Assembly: GCA_965247525.1 (NCBI GenBank)
Contig: OZ252015.1
Coordinates: forward strand, 310,001 to 374,000
Reading direction: 5' to 3'
DNA length: 64,000 bases
From: JAZKID01 sp965247525
GTDB lineage: Bacteria; Pseudomonadota; Alphaproteobacteria; Rhizobiales; UBA4765
Under the pieces are notes generated by a model. That model made no database searches. It saw nothing but the letters and a program-made list of their open reading frames with translations, and was not told where the DNA came from. A program made the position numbers and the translations under genes. Every line of letters starts with the position of its first letter. The stretch's first letter is position 1. Positions 40,600-49,833 of this stretch are shown here, in pieces.

Positions 40600-40690
40600 C
40601 AATCAAATCCAGAGCTTGTATGTGCAGATATAATATTCTTAATCTTTTAAGGTTTTTTCTTAGAAAAGCAATATTAAAGAGCAACCCACA

Positions 40691-41926
40691 ATGCCGGATT
40701 TACCCGTCACATTTGCAAACATTGAAGCAGCGCGAGCGCGCATTGCCGAGCATGTTTTACCGACGCCTTGCCTGCTTGCGCCGCAATTGTCCAAGCAGAT
40801 GGGCGCCAAAATCTACATTAAATACGAAAATATGCAGGCCACAAATTCCTTCAAGGAGCGCGGGGCTTTAAACAGAATTCTTCATCTGACAGATGAGGAG
40901 AAATCGCGCGGCGTTATTGCCTTGTCCGCAGGCAATCACGCGCAGGCCGTGGCCTTTCATGCTCAGCGCCTTGGCATTCCGGCGACAATTGTTATGCCCG
41001 TGACAACGCCGGGCGTGAAGCTGGAAGCCACCCGCTCTTATGGCGCCAATGTTGTTTTGTCAGGCGAGACGGTTTCGGACGGCGAGCCCAAAATGCGCGA
41101 GCTGATGGCCTCACACAACCTTGTCCTGATCCATCCTTACGATGACGACGCGGTCATTGCCGGACAGGGCACAATCGGGCTTGAAATGTTAGAGGCCGTT
41201 CCCGACCTCGATTGCCTGATCGTGCCCGTCGGCGGCGGCGGGCTGGCTTCAGGCATTGCGATTGTCGCCAAGCACATCAAACCCGACATCAAGATCATTA
41301 CGGTCGAGAGCGAGCTTTACCCTTCTTTTTACAACAGACTCAAAAACCTGCCCTTCCAGGCGCCGACCGTCGGCACACTTGCCGAGGGTATTGCCGTTAA
41401 AAATGTCGGCACCCTCACCTTTCAAATTCTTAGCCAGCTGTCCGACCAGACCTGTCTTGTTTCTGAAACCGATATTGAGTGGGCCATCAATACTTATCTG
41501 GAACAGTTAAAGACCCTTGCCGAAGGCGCGGGCGCTGCAGGGTTAGCCGCCTTACCGCAACTTAAAAGCCAGCTAACAGGGCTGAAAGTCGGCATTGTGT
41601 TGTGCGGTGGAAATATTGACCCACGCATGGCAGCGACCGTGATGGTGCGCGCGCTAGAGCGCGAGGAAAAGATCATTTCCTTCCGAATTGCCATCAACGA
41701 CCGCCCGGGAATTTTGGGGCAGATCACCACACTCCTGGGTGCGAATGGCGCCAATATTCTCGAGGTCGAGCATCGCAGGTTGTTTCTCAACCTCTCCGCC
41801 AAAGGGGCTTATCTCGATATCACCGTGGAAGCGCGCAATTCAAAACACGCGCACGAGCTGTTCGAAATCATCAAAAATCAGGGCTTGAGCGTCATTCGTA
41901 TTGATTCCGGCGAAGCGGGGTTTTGA
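40691..41926 (+). CDS. ilvA: Threonine ammonia-lyase (threonine dehydratase)
   Basis: IlvA converts threonine to 2-oxobutyrate for isoleucine synthesis or breakdown. The 411 residues have the pyridoxal-phosphate Lys in ATNSFKERGALNRIL, ALSAGNHAQAVAFHA, and the phosphate loop VPVGGGGLASGIAI. The C-terminal ~75 residues form one ACT-like domain (INDRPGILGQITTLLGANG). A single ACT domain fits the catabolic or short biosynthetic class. It is flanked on both sides by orphan membrane-protein genes, which is unusual. Confidence 0.95.
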   Translation: MPDLPVTFANIEAARARIAEHVLPTPCLLAPQLSKQMGAKIYIKYENMQATNSFKERGALNRILHLTDEEKSRGVIALSAGNHAQAVAFHAQRLGIPATIVMPVTTPGVKLEATRSYGANVVLSGETVSDGEPKMRELMASHNLVLIHPYDDDAVIAGQGTIGLEMLEAVPDLDCLIVPVGGGGLASGIAIVAKHIKPDIKIITVESELYPSFYNRLKNLPFQAPTVGTLAEGIAVKNVGTLTFQILSQLSDQTCLVSETDIEWAINTYLEQLKTLAEGAGAAGLAALPQLKSQLTGLKVGIVLCGGNIDPRMAATVMVRALEREEKIISFRIAINDRPGILGQITTLLGANGANILEVEHRRLFLNLSAKGAYLDITVEARNSKHAHELFEIIKNQGLSVIRIDSGEAGF

Positions 41927-41991
41927 TTGATTTACACGCAAAACATGCTATCGAATATCTAAATTCTCGAGCAAATATTGATGGTTCTTAT

Positions 41992-42669
41992 ATGAAAATG
42001 ACGCCTAAACTCAGCTTTTCACTTTTATTGCAGGTTCCGGACGTTTCCAATACGTTGCCAAAAAACTGGTCGAGTTTTATAGCACCGTCGTCGCAAAATG
42101 ATGACAACAAAGCGCTCAGCAAGGAAACTGCGCGCTTATGCCTTGAAAAGGCAAACGACCCTAAAGTGTCTGCAATATGCGACAGCCACAAAATTGAAAA
42201 AGAAAAACGCTATTTCAAATATGCAAACTATTTGAATGGGTTAAGCGGCTATAAATCCAGCCATCCCGGCTCAACCAGGCTCCGCACGGATTATGCAGCG
42301 AACCAGCTTGCTGGCGGAGATGAGAAGCTATTGTCCATTTGCAAGAAAATGACGGATTACGACCATCCCGTCTGCAATTTTACAAAGTTTATCCCACTAA
42401 TTACAGCTGGAGGCGCCGTCACAGGTTTTTCATTGGGGTTGTACGCGGCATTTAAGACCCGCTCTCCTTGTCTTTTTGTGTTGGGCTCACTCATCGGTGC
42501 CGGCACGACTTATCTCGGCGCCAAGCTTTACGAGAGCCATCTTAACGCCGAAAAAATGCTTGCATCGCAGACTTATGAAGGCCTTAAAAAGAGCGTGGAA
42601 GATGCCCATGAGGACGATGACGCGCAGGCCGATCGCAGTTTAATATCAACCATCACAGCTTTTCGATAA
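41992..42669 (+). CDS. Orphan protein with paired membrane helices (right of ilvA, first)
   Basis: No family was recognised. The frame opens with a TTG overlapping the ilvA stop, but the ATG at 41992 (225 residues) is a more natural start; another is at 41998. The N-terminus MKMTPKLSFSLLLQVPDV then NWSSFIAP resembles the pattern in the orphan left of ilvA. A central polar, Lys-rich part (KIEKEKRYFKYANYLN) is followed by two hydrophobic segments: PLITAGGAVTGFSLGLYAAF and LFVLGSLIGAGTTYLGAKL, separated by a short loop. The end is acidic (DAHEDDDAQADRS). There is no signal peptide. Confidence 0.75.
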   Translation: MKMTPKLSFSLLLQVPDVSNTLPKNWSSFIAPSSQNDDNKALSKETARLCLEKANDPKVSAICDSHKIEKEKRYFKYANYLNGLSGYKSSHPGSTRLRTDYAANQLAGGDEKLLSICKKMTDYDHPVCNFTKFIPLITAGGAVTGFSLGLYAAFKTRSPCLFVLGSLIGAGTTYLGAKLYESHLNAEKMLASQTYEGLKKSVEDAHEDDDAQADRSLISTITAFR

Positions 42670-42686
42670 CATCATTAAAGTCCGGT

Positions 42687-43178
42687 ATGGTTTCTCGTCG
42701 CCATAAAATGCAGACCCACCACCCGCTGATCGCTGTACGCCATTCTCCGCGGCCTGCCGTCCACGTTGGCAACAGTTTCACGCTCTCACTGAAAAAGCGG
42801 CTGGTGCGCGCTGACAGTCAGCCGCTAGCGCCGCCATTGGCCGTCTCGCCAGTCAACCCAATTGCAAAACAAGCCCGATTTTTTAATCAAAACGCGTTTC
42901 AAACGCAGCAGGACCATTTAAAGGGAACTGTTTTTGGCTCTGTATTTGGTGCGGTTGGCGGTCTTTTTATTGGCACACTTTCGGGCGTTATTTTCACGAA
43001 AGAGGCCAAATATGTGCCTTTACTGGGCTTGGCAATGGTCGGCTCCACCGCTTTGTGCGCGTTTCTGGGTGGGGGGGTCGGTTATTCCTGGAACGATCCC
43101 GGCGCGCTTGTTTTGCAACAAAGCTCAAGCATCAGTGCATCGCTTGGCAAGAAATTTACTGGTTTTTTGCATTTTTAA
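42687..43178 (+). CDS. Orphan protein with paired membrane helices (right of ilvA, second)
   Basis: No family was recognised. The 163 residues start at an ATG 17 bases after the preceding orphan. The N-terminal 70 residues are basic, Pro-rich and likely disordered (HPLIAVRHSPRPAVHV, then NSFTLSLKKRL). Two Gly-rich hydrophobic segments follow: GTVFGSVFGAVGGLFIGTLS and LLGLAMVGSTALCAFLGGGV, separated by FTKEAKYVP. This glycine-zipper hairpin resembles those of the two neighbouring orphans. An internal ATG at 42708 is an alternative start. Likely in one transcript with the gene before it. Confidence 0.75.
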   Translation: MVSRRHKMQTHHPLIAVRHSPRPAVHVGNSFTLSLKKRLVRADSQPLAPPLAVSPVNPIAKQARFFNQNAFQTQQDHLKGTVFGSVFGAVGGLFIGTLSGVIFTKEAKYVPLLGLAMVGSTALCAFLGGGVGYSWNDPGALVLQQSSSISASLGKKFTGFLHF

Positions 43179-43202
43179 ACCGGTTTCACTTATACTTTGC
43201 TG

Positions 43203-43922
43203 GTGACTGACCAGCGCCGCGAGGCCTCGCAATTTTTTATGACACAGCCGCAAAAGTGCCCCTACCTTCCGGGGCAGCTGGAGCGGAAAGTCTTCACGCA
43301 TCTTGTTGGCGACAATGCTCCTGCCCTTCATGACCTGCTGGCGCAGGGCGGCTTTCGCCGCAGTCAGGCCATCGCCTATCGCCCTGCCTGCGAAACCTGT
43401 GCCGCGTGTATTTCGGTGCGGGTACTGGCGCAGGCGTTTCAACCCACACGCAATATGCGAAAAATCATGGCGCTGAATTCCGACCTCGACATTTTCGAAA
43501 CACGTGCCTTTGCCACGTCTGAGCAGTACACACTGTTTCGCGATTATGTCGAAGCGCGCCATGACGATGGCGGCATGGCGGATATGAGCGTGCTCGATTA
43601 TACAAAAATGGTTGAAGACACGCACACACGTACAATGATGGTTGAATACCGCAGCGGCGAGCGGCTGCTGGCTTGCGCATTGACTGACATTATGAGCGAT
43701 GGCTTTTCGATGGTCTACTCATTTTACGATATTTCACACGCGCATCGCTCATTGGGGACGTTCATGATCCTCGATCATATTGCGCGCACCAGAGCGCAGG
43801 GCTTCGAGCACCTTTATCTCGGCTATTGGGTCGAGGGCTCGCAAAAGATGGAATACAAAGCGCGTTTCCAACCGCAGGAACGGCTAAGCCGCCAAGGGTG
43901 GGAGCGCGTTCAGGCCGGCTGA
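43203..43922 (+). CDS. bpt: Aminoacyl-tRNA-protein transferase Bpt
   Basis: Bpt transfers leucine (in some species arginine-like activity) from tRNA to N-terminal Asp/Glu, feeding the N-end rule and ClpS/ClpA. The 239 residues show PQKCPYLPGQLERKVFTHLV, the cysteine cluster AYRPACETCAACISVRV, and FYDISHAHRSLGTFMILDHI with LGYWVEGSQKMEYKARF. The GTG at 43203 gives the usual N-terminus; a downstream ATG at 43239 would remove part of it. It overlaps anmK by 13 bases. Confidence 0.94.
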   Translation: MTDQRREASQFFMTQPQKCPYLPGQLERKVFTHLVGDNAPALHDLLAQGGFRRSQAIAYRPACETCAACISVRVLAQAFQPTRNMRKIMALNSDLDIFETRAFATSEQYTLFRDYVEARHDDGGMADMSVLDYTKMVEDTHTRTMMVEYRSGERLLACALTDIMSDGFSMVYSFYDISHAHRSLGTFMILDHIARTRAQGFEHLYLGYWVEGSQKMEYKARFQPQERLSRQGWERVQAG

Positions 43923-45031
43923 AAAAGTACACCGCCGCTGAGCGGTTTTTTGACACCTGTGGTTCCCGGAAAGCTGATAGGACGTTTATAAAGCGCGCGC
44001 GCCGCTAGAAATGCAAAGGCCTGCGCTTCCAGAAAATCGCCCGACCAGCCTAGACTGTCCGCTGTCACAATTTCGGCATTGCTGCGCTGGGAAATGGCGC
44101 GAAGAAGCGCAGGGTTGTGCGCGCCGCCTCCGGCAATGACGATTTTTTCGAGCGGCATGGCCGAAAAACGCAAGCCCCTTGCAAGCGCTTCACTCGTGAA
44201 AGCTGTCAAAGTTGCAGCACCATCTTCCAGCGATTTGGTGGCCACCATCTCCCGCACATATTGAAAGTGGTCGCGGTCAAGCGACTTTGGCGGAGGCAGG
44301 ATAAAAAACGTGTCCTGCATCATGGTCGCGACAAGCGCGAGGTCTGCTGTTCCGCGTAATGCTGCCGCGCCGTCACGGTCCATAATTTCGCCGGTACGGC
44401 TTTTCAGAAAATCATTCAGCAGTGCATTGCCCGGCCCGCAATCAAAAGCGGTCAACGTTTCATCTGCATCTATGATCGTAATATTGGCAACGCCGCCAAT
44501 GTTCACAATGGCGCAGGGGAACGGCAGGCCTGATCGTTTTGCCATTGCCAGATGCATAACGGGAACAAGCGGTGCGCCCTCGCCGCCTGCCGCGACATCG
44601 GCAGCGCGAAAATCACCAATCACAGGAATAGCAAAACGGTTTGCAATTTTCTGTGGCAGACCAATTTGCACGGTCAGACCTGCTTTGGGTTTGTGAAGAA
44701 CGGTCTGACCATGAAAGCCGATCAGCTGCACCGTCGTTTTTGTGCTGCTTTTTTCCATCAGCATTGCGATGGCCTCGCAATGGCAGTCTGTCACAACTTG
44801 TTCAGCTTCAGCGATAGCCGCAGGGCGTGCATTGCGGTGATTGAGCCCGCGGCCTTCTTCAAGCGCCTTTGCGAGCACAGCCTGCTCTGCATCAGAGTAA
44901 GGGCGGTAATGGCTCGCTCCGAGCGACGTGATCGTTATGCCATCAGTTTCAATCAGCGCCGCGTCGATGCCGTCCAGCGATGTGCCGGACATCAGGCCGA
45001 GGCACAAAAAAGAGGGTATATTTTCAGTCAT
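43910..45031 (-). CDS. anmK: Anhydro-N-acetylmuramic acid kinase
   Basis: AnmK phosphorylates and opens anhydro-MurNAc during peptidoglycan recycling. The 373 residues begin with the signature LGLMSGTSLDGIDAALIETD and have IGFHGQTVLHKP, FRAADVAAGGEGAPLVPV, NIGGVANITII and FDCGPGNAL. It is divergent from tyrS, a common neighbour, and its last codons overlap the convergent bpt. Confidence 0.95.
   Translation of the reverse strand: MTENIPSFLCLGLMSGTSLDGIDAALIETDGITITSLGASHYRPYSDAEQAVLAKALEEGRGLNHRNARPAAIAEAEQVVTDCHCEAIAMLMEKSSTKTTVQLIGFHGQTVLHKPKAGLTVQIGLPQKIANRFAIPVIGDFRAADVAAGGEGAPLVPVMHLAMAKRSGLPFPCAIVNIGGVANITIIDADETLTAFDCGPGNALLNDFLKSRTGEIMDRDGAAALRGTADLALVATMMQDTFFILPPPKSLDRDHFQYVREMVATKSLEDGAATLTAFTSEALARGLRFSAMPLEKIVIAGGGAHNPALLRAISQRSNAEIVTADSLGWSGDFLEAQAFAFLAARALYKRPISFPGTTGVKKPLSGGVLFQPA
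43931..43951 (+). terminator. Candidate bpt terminator inside the anmK 3' end
   Basis: ACCGC-N6-GCGGT, a five-base stem, is followed by TTTTT on the plus strand, nine bases past the bpt stop. The stem is short, so it is a weak candidate. It lies within the last codons of the convergent anmK. Confidence 0.4.
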
Positions 45032-45100
45032 GCAAGCCTTGATCCGTTCGCTGGTTTATAACACAGTGCCAAGAAATTTCATCATAAAGGCCGATTGATT

Positions 45101-46351
45101 ATGACGTCGTACCAATCAGATTTTTTAAATATTTTGTCGCAGCGCGGGTTTATTTCACAGCTTTCCGAAGGCGCGGCACTGGACAGCGCCTTGGCCAAGG
45201 CTCCTGTCACCGCCTATATCGGTTTTGATGCGACCGCGAAAAGTCTGCATGTAGGGTCTTTGCTGCCTATTATGGTGTTGTATTGGCTGCAGCAAACCGG
45301 ACATAAGCCGATCGTGCTTCTTGGCGGCGGCACAAGCATGGTTGGCGACCCATCCGGCAAGGATGAATCGCGCCAGCTTTTGACCGAGGTCGATATTGCA
45401 GGCAACGCTGCATCGATCAAAACCGTTTTCGATAAATTTTTGACATTCGGAAGTGGAAAGACAGACGCGCAGCTCGTCAACAATGCGGAGTGGTTGCTGC
45501 AGCTCAATTATGTGCAGTTTTTGCGTGACACAGGACGGCATTTTTCCATCAACCGAATGCTGAGTTTTGATTCCGTTAAACTGCGGCTGGAGCGAGAGCA
45601 AAATCTCTCCTTTCTTGAATTCAATTATATGATCTTGCAGGCCTACGACTTTGTTGAGCTTTACAAGCGTTATGGCTGCACCTTGCAGATGGGTGGTTCC
45701 GACCAGTGGGGCAATATCGTCAATGGGATTGATCTTGGGCGGCGCATGGCCGAGGCGCAACTGTTTGCGCTGACGACACCATTGCTCACTACGTCCTCCG
45801 GTGCAAAAATGGGAAAAACGGCCGCTGGTGCCGTCTGGCTCAACGAGGATATGCTTTCGGTCTATGATTACTGGCAGTTTTGGCGCAACGCTGAAGACGG
45901 TGATGTCGGACGTTTTTTGCGCCTGTTCACAACCCTTCCCCTCAATGAAATTGAAAAGCTAGAAAGCCTTCAAGGCGCAGAGCGCAATGACGCCAAGAAA
46001 ATTCTTGCCGACGAAGCAACCGCGCTTTTGCACGGGCGCGACGCAGCAGTCAAAGCCAGCGAAACAGCCCGCCAGACATTCGAGCAAGGCATTCTCAACA
46101 CCGATCTGCCAACATTTGACATTGCGTCGGCGCAGTTTGAGCCAGGCTTCAGTGCTCTCGATGCTTTTGCACTGGCACAGCTTGTGCCGTCCAAGTCCGA
46201 AGCGCGACGTCAAATTCGCGGTGGCGGTCTTAAAATAAATGACGTGGTTATTACCGATGAGTTCGCGCTGATTACGCATGAGATGTTCGCAGATGAACGC
46301 GTTAAATTGTCATATGGCAAGAAAAAACATGCCCTTTTAAAACGCGTGTAA
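45101..46351 (+). CDS. tyrS: Tyrosyl-tRNA synthetase
   Basis: TyrS charges tRNA-Tyr. The 416 residues of class I type have the HIGH-like motif KSLHVGSLLPIM, the tyrosine site NYMILQAYDFVELY, GGSDQWGNIVNGIDL, and the KMSKS-like loop GAKMGKTAAGAVWL. A C-terminal S4 RNA-binding domain has SEARRQIRGGGLKINDVVI. The ATG at 45101 was chosen over a TTG two codons before. Confidence 0.96.
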   Translation: MTSYQSDFLNILSQRGFISQLSEGAALDSALAKAPVTAYIGFDATAKSLHVGSLLPIMVLYWLQQTGHKPIVLLGGGTSMVGDPSGKDESRQLLTEVDIAGNAASIKTVFDKFLTFGSGKTDAQLVNNAEWLLQLNYVQFLRDTGRHFSINRMLSFDSVKLRLEREQNLSFLEFNYMILQAYDFVELYKRYGCTLQMGGSDQWGNIVNGIDLGRRMAEAQLFALTTPLLTTSSGAKMGKTAAGAVWLNEDMLSVYDYWQFWRNAEDGDVGRFLRLFTTLPLNEIEKLESLQGAERNDAKKILADEATALLHGRDAAVKASETARQTFEQGILNTDLPTFDIASAQFEPGFSALDAFALAQLVPSKSEARRQIRGGGLKINDVVITDEFALITHEMFADERVKLSYGKKKHALLKRV

Positions 46352-46353
46352 GC

Positions 46354-49300
46354 CTAACGTTGCGGCGGCGAATTGTCGGCGGTCGGCGCTTGGAAAAGGC
46401 CACGCAAAAAGCCCGGCGCAATTGCGGAAACAGGATTGATCCGCAAGATCGGATTGTTCAGCGAACCACCGACCGAGAATGTGACGCCCAATAAACCTTC
46501 CTCGCTTCCGCCGAGCAGAAGGCCGACAATGGGCACGCGCGCGAGGAGATTGTTCAACGCATACATTGGAATGAACGAGCCTTGGATATCGACATTTTCG
46601 CGGCGAAAATCGACCATGCCTTTGAAGGTGATCCCGATGGCCGCATTGCGAAGAACGCCCTCATTGACACGAATTGCCCCTGTGACGCGGCTGAACGAGA
46701 CACGCAACCTGTCGAACGACGGATCATTCTCAATCGATTTTGGCCCGCCCTGTTGCTGCGGCGAGGCGCCAAACATTTTTTGCATGGCCGGTTCATTGAC
46801 GATACGGAAATTGTCGAGAACGACAACCCCATCGGCAACCTGATCGCCCGTGGTCACGGTTTGCGTCATTGTCAGCTGGCCACCGCCAATTTTTGTGTAA
46901 AAATCAAGAAAGCGCAAAACAGAACCGCCATCGCCCGCTCGCAATGTAAAGCTGGGGCGGCCCCTGTCAGTGACAGTGTCTCCAATAATTTCGCCGCCAT
47001 TATCGGTCATTCCACGCAGGACGACATTGCGAATGTTACCACCGCTTTCAGACAGCTTTAATGTCAGATTTTTAATCGCTTCTTTGTTTGAGCCGATCGC
47101 ACTGTCGATTTTCAGATCAACGGAAAGATCGCTGTTGTTTTCTTTTGCCGTTGGGGCGTTGCTGGCTAAAAAAGATGAAAGAAAAGGTTTCAAATCAATG
47201 CTTCGGCCGGTCACGATTGCATTTGTTTTATTGCCTGACAGTTCGACACGCGCCGCAAAATTATCATCGGCACGCAAATGCGCCTCGGCAATGTCTATGA
47301 GTTTCGGATTTTTCTTATCGTCAAACTGCACCGTACCGCGCAGCAATGTCGATTTTCCGCGTAATACAAGATCATCAAGTTGCGTCACATTTTTCCCGCC
47401 GACAGGAATAAAACTTAAAACGGCTTCCTGTTTTGCCGGTTTTTTATAAGCCAGCTGCGGAATCGAAAGTGTCGCATTGGTCAAATCGACTTCAATGTGC
47501 TGCGGCGTTTCAGGCGAAAAATCATCGACAAGCCGAATGGTTGTCGGGCCCGAAACATAGGGGTCGAGATCAAGGCCAAGCTTTTTGCGCATTGACGCAT
47601 CCGCATCGACTTCCGCCTTTAAAACGGTTCGGCTTGCCGAATCGCGGTCCAGCAAAAGTTTGACCGGAATATCATCGATCAGGGCGTTGCCGGAGGCACT
47701 TAAAACATTTTGCTCGATCTTGACGACAAAGCTTCCGTTTTTCAGGTTACGTCCATCAACAATATTATCGGCCGCAACATTGCGAAATTCGGCCTCAAAA
47801 TTTGTCTTTGCTTCATTGAGCTTTGCACCGCGCCATAATGGCACGCGTATCTCAGCATTCGCAATGCCTTCGCCGCTGAGCTTGCTGAGTTGAAAACCCT
47901 CTGGTTTTTCTAATGGTTTTTCGCCTTTTGCCGTCTTTTCAATGTCGGCGAGCGCAACGAGAGACTGGACATTGCCGACCAGCACAAGGTTGAGACGGCC
48001 CGTAGGCTTGGGCTTGCCAAACTCATCGGCGACAAACACAGCGGTTGGAATTTGTACCGATCCCGACTGCATTTCAAGATAGCCGTCCTGTGCATCGACG
48101 CGTGCGGAATTTCCGGTGGCAGAAATTTGCGCCGAGATTTTGGAAACGGGCGGCACATTACCGTTCAGCTTCACAACGCCATTGCTGATCCGCCAGTCTG
48201 TCTGCACAAATTCCCGCTGCAAAGGCCGGCCATCCAGCCAGCCTGCAGGGATGGCGACATGAATGAGTCCGCTTTCGACTGTTCCTGTCTGCACATTTTC
48301 AAGCACCCAGTTGCGCGTTGGCGTCGATACAAAAGCGGGCCAGAGCGCTTTGGCAACTTCAACACTTGTTTTTGCAATGCTTGCATCAAGCTCAAGCGAT
48401 GGCGGCGCACCGCCAACAAAAATCATTTTACCAGACATGTCGAGAATGGGTTTCTCACCAGCTCCGGCTCTTAAGTGATCGAGCCAGAATGTCCGGTTGG
48501 ACATTTCATAAGCACCGGCAATCTGCACGAGATCGACATCGGGAAAATGTGTTCCATTATTGAATGTCATATTCTGCGCCGAAAGATCAAGCCGAACGGG
48601 GCGTGTCGGGTCGCCCGAAGCGGGAAGAAGAATTCGCCCTGACAACAGACCTGCAATGCCGCTAAAGCTGAAATTTGCCGGTGCAATCGTCACAGTGCGC
48701 CCATCGACATCCATCTGCGCTTTAATTGTCAGCGGCTCGATATCAGCTGTAAAATCCTTGTCGATAATACGGCTTTTATCGAGTGAAATTTCACCAATAA
48801 GCGGCGATGCGAGGCCGGTATTGTTTATGCGCGTTGTGAAAACAGCGCGAAGTGGTGTTTCTGAAATCGATATTTTTTCAAGACGCGGCAACAGCGAGGC
48901 AAGGTTAAACCGCTCTGTTTCGAGTTTGACACTTCGCTCGCCGTTCTGCGACGCGCCAAGCGCAACGCCAATTTTCCAGCCGCCTCTTTTATCGGGCGCG
49001 GACACTGACACATCGAGCCCTTGCGTTACTGTGCGCTCAAGATCGACAGTGAAGGGATCAAACTGGCGCGTCGTATTCCAACGGTAATCGGTGATGACAA
49101 TCGTCACATCTTCCAGACGCAGGAACTGCATCTGGCCGCCGCTCATTTTACCTTGCTCGCCGCCCGCTTTTGGCAAAAGGCGGGTGATCAATTGCGGATC
49201 GAGCAGACCGATGGCAGGAATGGTCTGCTTTGCATCCTTGTCAGCTGGTTTGCCGCCCAGTTTTACCGAGCCATCACCCTGAATGGTTAAAGCCAGAACG

Positions 49301-49752
49301 GGCTTGATGATTTCAAGCGCAACGGGTTCTGTTTCACCACGTAGCAATGACAAAAGCGAAAAACCGATGTAAGCGCCTGGTGCTTGCGCAATCAGTTCAT
49401 CATCGGGCCCTTTCACGATAAAATCAGCCACGCGAAGGCGAAGGCCGTCTTTCACCCATTCAAGTTCCAGCCGCGAGAAATCAGCCTTCCCTTGCTCGCC
49501 AAGAGCGCGCTGCAGGCCGGGGCGCACATAGCTTTCAGCAAATTGCAGGTCAAGCGCACCTGCGCTCAGCCGCAAAAACAGGGCCGCTGACGTAATTCCA
49601 AATATAAGGGCGAATGTGAGTATTGTGCCGAGAATATTTCGGTTCAATCGTCGTCGGCGGGCAAGGAAATGGGCGCGCGACCCTGCATCCATCCGCCGAC
49701 GCCTGCGACCAAGGAAACTCCACACCAGCCTTTTGCGTGACGACTTAATCAA
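46354..49752 (-). CDS. Giant AsmA-like / YhdP-DUF3971 envelope protein
   Basis: The 1132-residue protein has one N-terminal membrane anchor (about residues 35-60, ILGTILTFALIFGITSAALF) after an Arg-rich cytoplasmic stretch. A very long all-beta periplasmic body follows, of the DUF3971/AsmA_2 type, with repeats such as GKADFSRLELEWVKDGLRL and AIGITFKGMVDFRRENVDI. Proteins of this superfamily (YhdP, TamB) form bridges that move phospholipids between membranes. The TTG at 49752 was chosen: GGAGAG lies just upstream and it leaves an 81-base gap to the divergent bcp; longer versions overlap bcp. Confidence 0.88.
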   Translation of the reverse strand: MIKSSRKRLVWSFLGRRRRRMDAGSRAHFLARRRRLNRNILGTILTFALIFGITSAALFLRLSAGALDLQFAESYVRPGLQRALGEQGKADFSRLELEWVKDGLRLRVADFIVKGPDDELIAQAPGAYIGFSLLSLLRGETEPVALEIIKPVLALTIQGDGSVKLGGKPADKDAKQTIPAIGLLDPQLITRLLPKAGGEQGKMSGGQMQFLRLEDVTIVITDYRWNTTRQFDPFTVDLERTVTQGLDVSVSAPDKRGGWKIGVALGASQNGERSVKLETERFNLASLLPRLEKISISETPLRAVFTTRINNTGLASPLIGEISLDKSRIIDKDFTADIEPLTIKAQMDVDGRTVTIAPANFSFSGIAGLLSGRILLPASGDPTRPVRLDLSAQNMTFNNGTHFPDVDLVQIAGAYEMSNRTFWLDHLRAGAGEKPILDMSGKMIFVGGAPPSLELDASIAKTSVEVAKALWPAFVSTPTRNWVLENVQTGTVESGLIHVAIPAGWLDGRPLQREFVQTDWRISNGVVKLNGNVPPVSKISAQISATGNSARVDAQDGYLEMQSGSVQIPTAVFVADEFGKPKPTGRLNLVLVGNVQSLVALADIEKTAKGEKPLEKPEGFQLSKLSGEGIANAEIRVPLWRGAKLNEAKTNFEAEFRNVAADNIVDGRNLKNGSFVVKIEQNVLSASGNALIDDIPVKLLLDRDSASRTVLKAEVDADASMRKKLGLDLDPYVSGPTTIRLVDDFSPETPQHIEVDLTNATLSIPQLAYKKPAKQEAVLSFIPVGGKNVTQLDDLVLRGKSTLLRGTVQFDDKKNPKLIDIAEAHLRADDNFAARVELSGNKTNAIVTGRSIDLKPFLSSFLASNAPTAKENNSDLSVDLKIDSAIGSNKEAIKNLTLKLSESGGNIRNVVLRGMTDNGGEIIGDTVTDRGRPSFTLRAGDGGSVLRFLDFYTKIGGGQLTMTQTVTTGDQVADGVVVLDNFRIVNEPAMQKMFGASPQQQGGPKSIENDPSFDRLRVSFSRVTGAIRVNEGVLRNAAIGITFKGMVDFRRENVDIQGSFIPMYALNNLLARVPIVGLLLGGSEEGLLGVTFSVGGSLNNPILRINPVSAIAPGFLRGLFQAPTADNSPPQR

Positions 49753-49833
49753 AAACTCTCCGGTGTGGCGCAAGATCGAACAGTGTCGTGATATAACCGC
49801 GAATGAATAGCAGACAAGACAGGATTTTAGGCA

